Shown: piece by piece, positions 46,589-59,289 of the stretch
Position numbering within the stretch: the first letter of the stretch is position 1
How the letters are laid out: every line of letters begins with the position of its first letter
Origin: Cerrena zonata
Lineage: Eukaryota; Basidiomycota; Agaricomycetes; Polyporales; Cerrenaceae
Length of the DNA stretch: 64,000 nucleotides
Assembly (NCBI GenBank): GCA_038087015.1
Contig: JASBNA010000004.1
Span: 124,001-188,000 of the forward strand
Reading direction: 5' to 3'
The notes under the pieces: model-generated
What the model saw: only the letters and a program-made list of their open reading frames with translations
Told to the model about the DNA's origin: nothing
Database searches by the model: none
Position numbers and translations under genes: made by a program

Positions 46589-48146
46589 ATGTGGTCCTTA
46601 CTTTCACTCCCTTTTGTAATCTCCGCCGTTCGGGCTGCTGGTATTGCTGCTGAAGCTACAATCTCAACCTCAAATGGCTCTACAGTCGATATGGTTTCTG
46701 CTGCTTGGTATGCTGGATGGCATTCAAAAGACTTTCCTGTCGCCAATGTCAGTTGGGAGAAGTACACGCATGTAACGTACTCCTTTGCGTATGTCCCCGT
46801 CATTGTTACATGAGGTGTATTACGTTGACACCACACTTGCTTCAGCGTGACAACGCCCGACATCAAGAACCTCTCCCTTGATGCTTCCAGTCCCGAGGTG
46901 CTTCCCGACTTCGTTTCAGCTGCGAAGAAGAATGTTTGTTGCGATGTTCAACTATTACCCTCGTCACTTGACTGAAATATCCGTTGCAGGGAGTCAAAGC
47001 TCTCGTCTCTATCGGTGGCTGGACGGGTTCTCTTTACTTCTCGTCTCATGTCGCAACAGCAGAGAACCGTACCCAATTTGTCAAAACAGTTGTTGACCTC
47101 GCCACCACGCATGAATTGGATGGTGTCGACTTCGAGTACGTTGTCTCACCGTTTGATTGTTCGTTTCCATTTTGATCATCATCCGACTGCAGTTGGGAAT
47201 ACCCGGGAAATCAGGGTATCGGTTGTAACGTAATCTCCCCTAATGATACTTCCAACTTCCTTGCATTCTTGCAAGAGCTTCGTCAGGATCCCACCGGCCA
47301 GAAACTCGTCGTCACTGCCGCCGCCCCTATCTCACCATGGAGGGATGCTGACGGTAACCCTAGCGCAGATGTTTCAGGCATTTGCCAAAGTTCTTGACTA
47401 TGTTGCTATCATGAACTACGATATTTCTGGCCGTGAGTGCATTTTAACGATGATATAACATGATCTTAAACAATCTCTTTTCTTAGCATGGCTCACCTAT
47501 GTTGGTCCTAACGCGCCTCTCGATGACAGTTGTGCGCCTGCTGCCAACCAGCAGGGCAGTGCGACTGGCGCCATTAAGGCATGGACGACAGCGGGCGTAC
47601 CCTCTCATCAACTTGTTTTGGGTGTTCCTGCCTACGGCCATTCTTACATCGTCGCCCCTTCAGATGGCCTTACATCCAACGATACTGAAACCCCTATTAT
47701 CGCGTCCTTCCCTGCTTTTGACAAGAACCAACACCCCAAGGGTGACAAGTGGGATGACGGTGAGGGCGTTGATGAATGTGGTGTTCAACAGACCAACGGT
47801 GGTAACTTCAACTTCATTGGTCTGATCGAGGCTGGAATGCTGTTCCCCAATGGTACCGCCACCGCGGCTGTCGACTACCGCTTCGATGAATGCAGTCAAA
47901 CTGTAAGTCTGACATATTTATCGCTAGTGAAACTAGAGACTTATTCGTTTACCGCAGCCCTACCTCTACAACGAGACCTCTCAGCTCATGGTCTCCTTCG
48001 ATGACGCCAAATCCTTCTCTGCCAAGGGTAACTTCATCAAAGAGAACAACCTCCGTGGCTTTGCCATCTGGGAGTCTGCCGGTGACAACAACGACATCCT
48101 TCTCAATTCAATCCGCACTGCTGCTGGTTTCGACGAAGATTGTTAG
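46589..48146 (+). CDS. Secreted GH18 chitinase; apparent one-base insertion near 47377
   Basis: Exons 46589-46788, 46846-46933, 46990-47135, 47193-47432, 47487-47902 and 47958-48146 give about 425 residues. A signal peptide (residues 1-17) is followed by GH18 motifs: AAWYAGWHSKDFP, ALVSIGGWTG, the catalytic DGVDFDWEYP (split by an intron inside the second-last Asp codon), AIMNYDISG and GFAIWESAGD. The enzyme cleaves beta-1,4-linked N-acetylglucosamine in chitin and is secreted. Fungal chitinases of this size act in wall remodelling or mycoparasitism. In exon 4 the frame of the conserved block before 47370 (LVVTAAAPISPW, DGNPSADVS) is one base out from FAKVLDYVAIMNYD after it. Removing one G at 47375-47376 would rejoin them. 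Confidence 0.88.
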
Positions 48147-51100
48147 TTTTTCACAATTCTTGGTCTCTCAAGTTTACCACCACCGTGTGGTCTGTTGGGT
48201 GTCGAGAGTGGATCTTTCGACTATTGGGTCCCATCGTTATCGGTATCTGCCTAGTAATACAAATATCGCATCTGCATTGCACCCTCTGTATCGTTATTAT
48301 AATCTTGACCTCTAGCTTGCACGTCTGGTCATGCCGTACTCAAATATATTATTCAGACTTAACTTAACATCGCAGCGTGAGCATGATTGAAGCACGTTTT
48401 CTGGACATGTGAGGAATCAACGAATCGGAGAGGATGATCAAGTTAACATGTATGAGAGGTATAGATAATATTTTCAGAGAATGGCTCATGGACAAGACCC
48501 TTTGAGTCCCGGCACTAGCTCTTCCACTCAGACTTTTAGGGGTAAATTCGCTCGGAGGGATGCTTATTCCCTTGTGTTTTAAGCTGCGTACTCCCCCTAA
48601 AACTCTCTTTTGTTAAACTTGAATGCAGTGCGTCCAATCCATGTGCACCATAATTTTGCTATGTCACCTCGGGTTATTTTTTTTTCACTTTACCGGATTT
48701 GGGGTGGAGTGTAATTGAAATCAATCGATCGCGCAAGTACCTGATCAAATGCCAAGTCATTTTCAAGAGACGCCCGCGTATCTTGAACGTTCAACAAGTT
48801 CAAGTTGCAGCTTCACCGTTGTCGAAAGCTGGTGACATCAACTCTCGTGGTAGCATAAGATCGTACGGGCCTACCTTTGCCTTCATGTCTGTAAGTCATT
48901 TCCCATGCTCTATTCATTTCGATGCGGCTGATACCTGATATGTCTCTCTACGTCAGTCGATGATCATCACGACGGCCATTGTCGTCCTCCCCGGCGTGAG
49001 GTGCCCGTCCAACGAGGGCCACAAAATAGCTATAATCCCCCATTCTCGGTGGTAAACTTTCATCTCTCTCTACACATTGAACAGCCCTTGTTTTCATTAT
49101 CAATGACCCTCCCCCCGGGCAAGAAGGTTCAACGAAGACCTCAACCTGACCCTGGTATCTATGCCCGCGGTAACGCACTCAGTTATGGAACAAGGAATCA
49201 GGCGACGGAGCCCTTAATCCTACTAGCTTATTCCTGATTCAATGCATGGACCCGCACAGCTCTACCCGCGTCATTGAGCAGCTTTCCACGCGGTATCGCT
49301 TCTCTGGTATCGTCCGCAGCAATGTAAGCACGCTCAAGCACCTCTATGAGTCTATATAATAACCCCGTTTAACATTTAAACCTTATAGGTTTGTAATTGA
49401 AGTACTCACCTGACGGGGAACTGTTGTTCTTTGTGCAGGATTCGCCCGCTCATAAAGAAGAAGAACCAGAGTGGTGTCAACGCCCTGGATGGAAGAATAG
49501 GTGTGAGTCTGCGGAATCACTTAATAAGCTTCTATTCAATCATGTCAACCCTGGGACAAGATCGACACCTTGTATTCCTCGGAGGGCTGTTTGCGGTCAA
49601 CGCTCGAGCTGACAGATCAACATAAACTTCCATATACGGTCACGGCACTTGTATTTCCCAAGTGTCGAAACCCACCTTAGGGTGATAGACGAGAAAGGAA
49701 TATAGAGGTGTGGAAAGATCACGCCTTTCGCCATGACTTGTCCCACCGCTATTTCGGCGCGTGCTTTAGTGACTCGGCGACTAGTCTGAGACTAGTTTTG
49801 GACGACACATTTTTGGGGTATATTTCTCGCCAGGTGTTTTCTTGCACCGGTAAATGTACCGTCACTTACGTGCGGCATCTTCGTTGAGGTGATTATCACT
49901 GCCTAATCGCGTTTTCGAGCCCTCGAATAACCCCATTACCTCTTCCAGATATACAGGCGTCCTTGGAACGTGGTACCATTGTGTTATCGTCTGTTCCAAA
50001 TCAGGCCGCTTCACGCTACACGAGTCGAGCCTTTGTCTCTACTTCTTGGCAACGCGAATTTAGGAGCTACCAGTCAGCCACGACCTACACTCAGAAGCAG
50101 CCGTTTCAGAAAGCTATTTTCCAACTTCCAGTTTGCTAGCTCCGTCTGTCAACCCCTCAGGTGGACAAGCAAATACGTGCACACTCTCTGGAACCTACAC
50201 GCCTCCTCACGATCTCCCGATAGCTCTCTAGGATCTTCTATCGATCATCGGATGCGGCGTTGCACAAATCCCGCGGACAAGTAGAAGGACAAGCGTATCG
50301 AAGCCTCTTCCGTAAATTCTATCGTTGGATGGATGGCGGAAGAACACACTCGCTTGTCTGGATAAGTTTTTTCCGCCGTGATGCTTCCCCAACCAGAGAT
50401 GTGTTAGATGCGCCTCGTGATTGGCTCATTACGGACCCATACATCTGGACCAACCTCAGGCTTGGTGGCTCGATGGTTCGATGTCGGCATCATGTTATGG
50501 AAACGTACGACGGAGCTACATACTCGTGTATGCCTGCTTGCTACTGCCAGCGTGTATAGGCTAGGCGACTCGCTTTTCTGGCTCTGCTCTTCACGGGTTT
50601 TTTTCTTGTGTTCGGGGTTGTCACTATCAGCAGATGAAATTCGCCTACGCTGTACACACTGGACTTATGTTACGAACCGACACAGCGGGAAGAGACACTC
50701 TCTATCGATAAAGCTGTCTGCTTGTCACTAATGGCTTGTGCGCTCCAGCAACACGTCCCAGACTGCAGGATATCTCCGTCCGTTAACACCTGCCTTGACA
50801 CACGGTCTAACCTCATGTTCGCTCGTAGTACTATAATTCATGATGCATGCATCACCAGTGGAATCCCGTTATTCGAATTGCTCACCGCAAAATGATATGT
50901 TACTTTACTCTGAAACCTCCCAAAGTCAGCAGAGCTCTCATATACGCTGCCTCGATGATATAGTAAGAGATACCCCATCAACACACATATCTTCTTTCTT
51001 CCTACACTTATCTCCCAAATCATCTGTTGCGAGAGAGCTGTCTTCCGTTCACTGGTCGGACGGTTTGTAGACGCTTGTTTCCTCAAAGGGTCCCACTCTC

Positions 51101-53790
51101 TAACCCGATTGATTAATTGTGGACGAATGTATAGCATGTATGATCAGGAACACTGGCTTGGCCCAAGGACTGAGATAACATGCATGATAAACCCCGGGCC
51201 TGATAGACTACCTTATTATACATTTGACAAAGCACATCCGAGGCTGTCCTGGGTAACGGTGATCAGCGATTCTCGTTCCCCCCCTCGTAATTTGACGCAC
51301 ATGCGGTGGGAGGAACATCCCTGGAGAGGGTACATGGGGATAACGAGAGTTTGAAATGTTGTTATTGGGCAACGAGACATGTGGGTAGCAACGGCAGTTG
51401 TCGACATTTGTGAGAGAGAGCAGGTACGGTGATTTACGCTTCATTTCACAGGACGGTGTCATAATATCAGCGATTTGGACGGATTTACCCCAAGTGATGT
51501 TGTTGGATTTATTTGTAGGGTTTTATAAACTCTAAAAGAGATTCAACGCGGTAGGGGTCGAGGTGACGTCTAGCACTTTTCCCGATTTGTCCGATTTACA
51601 CAATGGGATGTATCTCCGAACATTGTACAATGCGGTGCTCCGAGCCGCAGTGACTAGTGGGGCATTCATTAGAAGCCGGTTCGAACATTTTTGATGGCAG
51701 GATTTATTGTGGGATAACAAAAAAGTTGATCAGGGTCAATGCACTCATAACGAGTCTCATAATATTCCAACCATGCAGCTCAAAAAAATCCCATCTCAAG
51801 AAGTAATGCCGGCGGTTCATCTCCATCAACCACATTAGTAGATATAAAATTGTGCCGAGTTAGTCCCGAGCATCGCGAAGGCAACAACCAAATAACTCAT
51901 AAGAGATTGGTATATAGAGGCACACACATAACGTGCGGCACCAGTTTGGTTCGCTAATCACCGTCGTGTACTAGACCTGACAAAGATTCAAATTATCACT
52001 GACTGGTAAAGGACGTGCGGCGCATATCCTTCTCCGAGGGGGAAGCATATAGACGCCGGATGTTGGTAGATCGTCGCATGAGCTTGAGTGTGCTTCTCGA
52101 AATTCCCGAATAATTAGTCAATTTCCCCATGGCGGGATGCAACTGCACCGGAATCCTGTTCTATAGAAGCAAGATAGTGTCGATGAGGAATTATATGTTT
52201 TTGATCTGCAGGTGCAAAGTGAACAGTATCCGTAATCGTGGGTGTAGTGCCAGCGTCCGGTAGTAAATAAGCAGGTAAGCATAGTGATCAAAAGGAGGTA
52301 GAGATAATCCGACGGCCCAGTGCAACAAAGCAAAATTGCGTCATGACCGAGTGAAGCAAGTTGTAAACGGAGGTAGGTGACATCAGCAAACATGGACATC
52401 GATCATTCCGAGTTTATGAAGTAATACGGCACTGGGTGCCAGATGTAGATACGTTTGAGGTTGTCGCTAGTGACTGGGATTTCGAATCTACACGCTTCGA
52501 CATTGTAGGCTATTTTTTGATCGAAGCTTTCTGTCAAGTGCCAAACGAGTGACATCCGGAAATAGTGCAAAAAAACCGCAATGAAAAGCCACCGATGTTT
52601 AGCGAAAGATAACTGAGATTGGGGGAAGAAATCTGCTATGAAGGAGGCTCGGTTTATGATGTTTTCATGACTTCTGAAACGTCGTAGCGCGTCTGAATCC
52701 GAAGCAGATGCTGTGCAAAGAAGCAAGGTGGTGTTGAAACTTCGGTATAGTGTACAGGTAGCATCAAGTACAATGATGCATGTTCATCGAGGTCGAAGCA
52801 TCGTCGGTCGGCAGCGTCGAAGTGCGAGCAGCGTACCGGTCATTGAACATTTGAGTTTCTACAAAGTACATACCCGATCGGGAAAAGTGGATCCGAGGAG
52901 GGCCATGCGGTAAACACCGATCGAGGACGCTGGTGGAAAGGTCGTGCCGCAGTGAATGAAGGGGAAGGCTATTGGAAAAGGATGTGGGTGGACTGCGAGC
53001 ATCACAATGAACGCGAAGGGACAAGGCAAGATGATATGATATTGGCGAGGAGCCCCTGAGCAGGCAGCCTAATTGGGGTGACTACAAATAGGATTTGGAA
53101 AGTGGATGGCATGGTATGGTTGTAATGGGTTTAATTGAGGCGGTGCATGGATTTGCTGAGCACCCCTACAGTTCTCGTGGGGGCAGATGCATCATCCGAT
53201 GGCCATCCGATGGAGGCTCGGAGATCTGGCAGGGGCCTCGCCGTGGCTCTGGCTGGTGCTCGTCGCGGTGGGGAGTGTCGGGGGAGAGACGGAGGGGTGT
53301 TTTGCGCAAAACTGGACGGTGAAGCTGGTGCGCGGAGGGTGAGCTGTGTTATTTTTGCTCGTTGAAAGCGAGTGCCAAGGGAGGGAGATCTTGCGGGCAA
53401 TCAAGACCGGGTGAGAGGGAGGGCCGCCTGGTGCTCATATGATTCTGGTGATGCGGCTCGCGCCTAAACGGGCTGGCGCTTTGTGGGAGGAGGAATTGTC
53501 GCCACGTTCCGTGACATCCGTGTTTTGAGGACGAGTACAAGTACAAGCACACTTCTGTCCACATGCCCTGATCTCGCCTTACTACTTTCCTGTCTTTTAT
53601 CTTCGCCTCCAGCCCTCGGGCTTCGTCCTAGGGCTCCTTTTTCCACTCGGCTTGCTCTCTACTTCTATAGCGAGCTCGATACTGGCACTGCTTCTCCCTC
53701 TTTACCTTCATTGTGCGCAGTTGTTTTCACAGCATTCTCCGTCTCCCCGTACCTGCTTTTTCTAGTATTCTACTTCCTATTCTTATTACT
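48147..53790. other. Long stretch without a supported gene
   Basis: About 5.6 kb. Open stretches occur at 48957-49237 (+), about 49250-49330 (+) and 49970-50560 (+), but I could not join them into one frame or recognise a family. They may be remains of a gene. 51.0-53.4 kb shows nothing. The last 250 bp before 53791 are CT-rich and look like the promoter of the next gene. Confidence 0.4.
48957..49237 (+). other. Unassigned open stretch, possible relic exon
   Basis: A plus-strand frame preceded by a CAG acceptor contains NSYNPPFSVVNFHLSLHIEQ and TLPPGKKVQRRPQPDPGIYA. It ends in TGA at 49235-49237. No start, donor or family was recognised. Confidence 0.2.
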
Positions 53791-56098
53791 ATGGCCGAGA
53801 AATCTTCCGTCCCGACTGCGAACCACCAAACAAGCTTACAGAGAGGTACATACCTCCGTCTCCCCGCTCCCCAGTCTCTGCTAAATGTACTCGCGATAAT
53901 TAGGCAAAGCATGTCTTCGATGCAGAAAACGCAAGATGGTGAGCCCATAAAGGCCCACACATATCGTACCACCCTTCTCATGACTATCCCTATTCAGCGA
54001 TGCGACGGCTCAAAGCCTGCCTGTGCCCAATGCGTCCGAGCAAAGAAGCCTGACGGATGCGAGTACGACGATGGCAAGGGCAAGACGAGGACTCAGCTCA
54101 TGCGTGAGCACATCGCTAGACTCGAGGCCAGGATCAAGGAGCTCGAGATGCCAGAGATGACTACATCGCCTCCTATCACCCTCTTCGATCCTCATGCACC
54201 TGTCTACATCTCAGAGTCGTCTTCCCCCGAAAGCCATGATTCGCCATCTACGCTCAGCTTGTCTGCATCACCCTCTCCGTTCCCTCTGGGTATGCACATT
54301 CAAGTTTGTCATGTAGATGGCGTCTCATCTCTTCTTTTAGATATGGATTCTGCGTCCTGGGACTCAGCCCAATGGGGACCTATGGCGGTAAGCGATGTTT
54401 GGTATGGTTTTGAGTTGACATCAGTCTCTGATTGACAGCAGATTCAGGACTTCTCTCCTATGGGCAATGTCACTGACTCGTACGGATCCGAAGACCCTCC
54501 CTTAGAACTCGCTCAAATGCTGTAAGTGCTTTCATCACTTGGGATAGCGCGCCATCTTATGGAATGATGCTTTCTCATCTCAGCCTGGACATCTTCCTCC
54601 CTCATCGGCACCAATGTGGACTCGAATTACATATCGGTCGTTTGCGGGATTCACTGACTCTTCCTCGTTCGGAACAGCGACATCCTGTTTTGATGAACGC
54701 GATCTATCTCTGGGCCTGTTACCTTTCTCGTCCGACTTCCCTGTCTGAGCATGAATCCCTCTATCTGTCTCGAGCCCTTGCCGCTGTCAATGATGCGATT
54801 TCAAACCCTACCAAAGTTGTTGATTTCATCCAAGCATCATGTCTTCTTTCGGTGTACTTCCTTTCTAATGGACGGTTCCTCGAAGGAAGTTACTATGCCA
54901 GTGTTGCAGCTAACTCAGCCATTCAATGGGGTTTGCACCAGGTCGGATCGGAAGATATCACATCCATGAGCACTATGACAGAGTCGGCTTTCAGACTGGA
55001 GCCCGCTAAGGACGCCATCGAACAGGGAGAGCGCATTCTTACTTTCTGGCAGGTCTTTAACCTTGATCGATGCTGGTCAGTCGCTCTCCAGCGGCCCGCG
55101 ACTTTGCCTGATAGTAAGCACCCGTGGACAGCGGTGAGTACCCCATGGCCCCAACGAATGGAGGAATACGAAACTGTTAGTATTTCATATTTTTGCGCAT
55201 TCCCAATCAGTGATTGACCTGTGGCGGCTCAGGGTGAACTTGATATTGGACATGGATCGCCCACAATCCAGGCTTTCTTCGCGCCCCAAGCGCAGGTTCC
55301 AAACGTTGTGGGTGGGTTCTCTCCCATTGCATTGCGAGTCAAGGCTTCCGCCCTTTTCGAAGGTGCATGTCGGCTATCATCGAGTTGGTCCCCACGTAAG
55401 TATACGACGCCCCGTATCTATGTCCCGAATGTCTCTGATATCACTCTTGTGTCTCAGGTCTACAATCCTCTCCCACTTTTACTGATAGCTTCAGAGCTAT
55501 CGAACACACGATTACACGATTCACTACGACCCTTCTTCCGCTGCATCAGTTTGCAGCGACAATGCCTGACGACAAGTACCAACTATTTGTGATACACAGT
55601 CTAGCGCATGCCTCTATGATTTGTTTACACGAGCCTTTCCTGGATGACCAAGTCTCTCGTGAGGTCTTGTTACGTGCAGCTCGTTCTATCGTTGCGGTTG
55701 CGAAGTACATAAGCGATGCGGATTACGACTATCTTGATCCGCTCATTGGGGTATGCATACATTTCTCTTGTGCCTGGTTGCTTGACTTTCAGACTTGCAT
55801 GCTTACCTTCGTGTTTCATAGCACTGCTGGGTATCTGCCGCACGTATTCTGATTACTGACCTCGCTCAGTTACAAGCGACGTGGCCGATGGCCAACACTT
55901 CAGAAATACGTGGTGAGATAGGTACCCTTCTGTACTCATTGACAAAGCTCAGTACTCGCTTCCCACTATTGGGTAAGCATTCTTCGTGCTCTACACGCGC
56001 AAGCGGAAATTAACCTCCCTCTTCTCTTCTCGCTCTTCATAGCCTTCCTCGCAAACAAAGTTCAAAAGCTTCTGGATGCGAATCAACTGGGCCAATAG
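53791..56098 (+). CDS. Zn2Cys6 transcription factor with fungal-specific TF domain
   Basis: Ten exons (53791-53845, 53904-53938, 53998-54289, 54341-54387, 54439-54521, 54584-55175, 55233-55395, 55458-55750, 55822-55972, 56043-56098) close into 588 residues. The zinc cluster at about residues 22-51 has spacing Cx2Cx6Cx6Cx2Cx8C. It is spread over three exons: the 35-nt exon 2 encodes KACLRCRKRKM and exon 3 continues RCDGSKPACAQC. A short coiled coil follows (REHIARLEARIKELE). The rest is the regulatory domain: FLPHRHQCGLELHIGRL, YLWACYLSR, EGSYYASVAANSAIQWGLH and FWQVFNLDRCWSVAL. It is expected to be a DNA-binding regulator in the nucleus. A CT-rich leader precedes the ATG. Exon 5 may start three bases earlier (tandem acceptor CAGCAG). 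Confidence 0.92.
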
Positions 56099-57779
56099 AG
56101 CTTCCCTGACACACAACAAGACTCACTATAGCTGCGATGGTGATAGGATCATCGGTTATACGGACCTTCATCTCCCGAGCGCGAGATGTTTCCCATCTTG
56201 CTGGATCAAATAAGCAAACATATCGGCGTACTCTGACCGCTTTTTCTTCAAGACTGTTTATCAACACTTTACGTCCCCTTGACGAGGCTACACATTCTCC
56301 TTTTCGCGGACGGGATTGCGTTGTCTTCCCGCCTTCGCTACCGTTCGCTGGTTTCCACTCGAACCTTAATCTTCTCTTTTTTGCTTCAAGCGAGCATGGA
56401 CTCTCAACCCAAAACAAGTTGACCTGCTGGACATTTATTTCTTATATCTGAATTTGGTATGGCCTATGGACCATAGTCGACTAATTCGCCTTTTTTTTTG
56501 TTTGCGTTTTTTTTGCCTCTTAGGTAGCACTTATTGCTACAACGGACCTCGGATTTTCCGGACTTTTAAATGGACTTCATAACGGACGTTCTCGGACTAT
56601 TTCTCTCGAACACTAACTACTACTTGTACTACTCGTCTTGCTCGTCGCTTTAGACAGCAAGCTTTTCGGACGCTCTCGGACAGTTATCTTCTTCGCTTTC
56701 GAATTACCTATGTAGAACTAGACACATCGTACTAGTCAATCAGCTCTTCGATCCCGTCTAACATCTAACCACCTATTTCCTATTTGTACACTCTTGGGCT
56801 TTTGGTTGTCGTACATCCCCTTACATTCTTTGTCGTATATTGGACTTGTATTTCTCGTCTCCCTCCTCCACCCCCCTCCCCTCCACACACATTCTCTTAG
56901 TTAGCTATTAACCCACTGACGCTTGTTCTCACCGTACGCTTCTGCTTCATCTTGTCACAAGTAAACAAATGTCTGTTCGTACAAATCACAGTAGCACAAA
57001 CAAAAAGTTTCCCGTTCCGTTTTTGTAACCTCCTGTCACTCCTTTAGCCACACATTTCTAAATGGACTTTTCTAACTTAAACTTTCATCTTGGAGAAAAT
57101 GCCGTGATGTTCGCAAGCGCATCGAACTAAAATTACAAAGTTATACCGAGGCACGTATGTACCTGATTCTCTCGACGGCACGTACACGGTAGAACGCGTC
57201 ATCAGAAAGGGATCGAGTCAAGAATATACAAATACGCGATGACATGGGAGAACATAGAGAACATAGATGAGCATGGGACCAGGGCAAAGGGGGTAATGTG
57301 CTTTCTAAATGGTAATAACACGGCCCCGATGCGCAACTACAATGATGGAGATTGACCCTGAGTGCATACTGCAGCTGACTCCTCCGAAATAACAAGGTCA
57401 TTCCACCGCACAAGTTGACTCCTTTTTCCGTAGGGGGTTACTCTTCACAAACAAAAACTACCGGCCTCCGTCGGACAATCTGACAAGGTTTACGAAGAAG
57501 CCCGGCGAATAATGATCGATCTGCTTCCGCCTGCGATCCATGTTATACAATGCGGAAGGCTGGTCTTGAACAAGATCGCAGTAAATCCCCAATCGTACAG
57601 CCCTCTACATAGTCGTGTTTTGCCTTTTCTCTTGAGAAGTTGATAATCCCGGTCCATGACATAGCCATTCAAGTTCACCGAAGCGATTGCGTGTGGACAG
57701 TGAACTGCAATCCCATCTTTTCACACAGAGACAAGTCCAATTAGGGCCCCTTGATCTTCGAGAGACTGACGGGCGCCGG
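56099..57779. other. Intergenic between convergent genes with CGGAC motifs
   Basis: About 1.7 kb, pyrimidine-rich on the plus strand. Seven CGGAC occurrences lie at about 56543-56682, several preceded by TT or TC. Open frames on the minus strand at 57141-57678 lack splice or motif support. Confidence 0.45.
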
Positions 57780-58967
57780 CTAGCTCAATCCAGCCATTGA
57801 CTCGAACCAAGAAACCAATGCTGCTACTCTTCCAACGGCATTATCGCTGATCCCAAGACGCAAGTCGGGTCGGAAACGGACGTCTTCGGGGCTGTTGGGC
57901 ATCGTGCGGAAACAAATTTCTGCTCTGGACTTGAGATATGGCGAGGCCGTCAAGGAGAGATGAGAAGCACTGGTACTGGCAGGGTCCGACGTCACTTGGA
58001 CATCTGCGAGAACAATTTGTCAGTGTGGGATCTTCAACGGAGAACGAACGAGACCGTTCAATAGGGTGGGGGGTGTGATTGCCCGATTTGAATAGCCTGT
58101 TTACGAAAAGGTAAGAACTGACTTTCAAGAAGAACGACATCGCCTCTCTTTATTCCAGGAGCAGAAGGATCAGGATCTGAACCTCCCCAGGCTTCTGCCA
58201 CTTCCCTCCACGCTGTCAATTTGCAAACACCACCATCCTCTTCACCCAAAATAAGCTTCAGTATGCCTACTTCCTTCCCAGCATCTATACCCTTTTTCAG
58301 ACGTATTACGTCCGGGCCCTCTACTTCGAGAATCGCTACAAGGACATTGACTTTTTGGCCACCACGCTTTTCGGATTGGACTCGACCGATAAGGCTGGAT
58401 AATGATGTTACTCCGTGTAGACTAAAATGAAATGCTGGGAAGCGAGCAATCGAAGAGGCATCGGAGTAGTCGTATGAGCCGGTATCCTGCGTCTCTTGGG
58501 TTCCCTGGAGAGCGTGTGCGAGAGAAATGTTAGTCGTAGCATGGAACATAGAGTGTTCAATCCCGGTTCTTGACGTAATCAACGCTCTCATATGAGCTGT
58601 AGTATTGTCGGCCGTGCTAGCAGGCCAAGTAATAAACGTCGTCTTTCCTGGGATAATTCGCTTTATTCAGTATGTTTCGGAGTAAGGGTGGGCGAATGCA
58701 TAGTTTACCAGCATCATCATTGACTTCATCGTGTTCTGGTACAGCTGAATAATCTGCTCCGTCATGATCTTCGTCATCGAAAATGATGTTTTCGTAAAGC
58801 ATGGATATTCGACGACTGACAGCTTCCATAGTTCCTGACGGTAACACTGGTGGTGACTTCGGGAATGTTACAGTATTCCACCGATAAGTACGGGCTGTAT
58901 CATCTATGTCTTGATAGATATCTTTGCTCGAAGGTGCACCTAAGAATACGTGGTACCGAGTCATCAT
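57780..58967 (-). CDS. OB-fold-like nucleic-acid-binding protein, uncharacterised
   Basis: Three minus-strand exons, 58709-58967, 58123-58647 and 57780-58003, give 335 residues with closed phases. Start: the first of two ATGs at 58965-58967. Upstream exons cannot be excluded. The first third is acidic (YENIIFDDEDHDGADY). The centre has a strand-rich block: VTSLSSLIGRVQSEKRGGQK, VNVLVAILEVEGPDVI, then VGILKLILGEEDGGVCKLTAW, EVAEAWGG and GIKRGDVVLLENVQV. Strands with KRGDVVLLENV and a preceding KLTAWREVAE are typical of OB-fold proteins of the RPA/Shieldin type. I propose single-stranded DNA binding, with low certainty. The C-terminal part ends in NAVGRVAALVSWFESMAGLS. Confidence 0.6.
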
Positions 58968-59289
58968 GTCTGTGGCAGTCACACTTTGAGGTTAGGATTC
59001 GAAGGTGTAGGGAGTTGAAGATTGAGTGTTGTGTCACGTCTGTGAGAGTCACTGGTAGTATGAGTAACCCCTGTCTGGTCAAAAGAACTATCAAATGGAT
59101 GTAACAAAAGCAAAAGGTTTACGAGAGGCACGGCTCATCCACGCGAACAGACGACGCGTCCTGATCTCCGAAGACTAACTCGGCGCGTCCTGCAGGTTGC
59201 AGAATTGCTTCCCTGGCCTGTCTAAGACGGTTTATCCCATTCCAAGCCGCCTCTTACGAAGCGAGAGGAGTGTGGGCCACCAAGTTTTC

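Noticed and set aside
47372..47378. A 7-base GT..AG segment that would restore the chitinase frame if removed
   Set aside because: Far too short to be a spliceosomal intron. A one-base indel is the simpler explanation.
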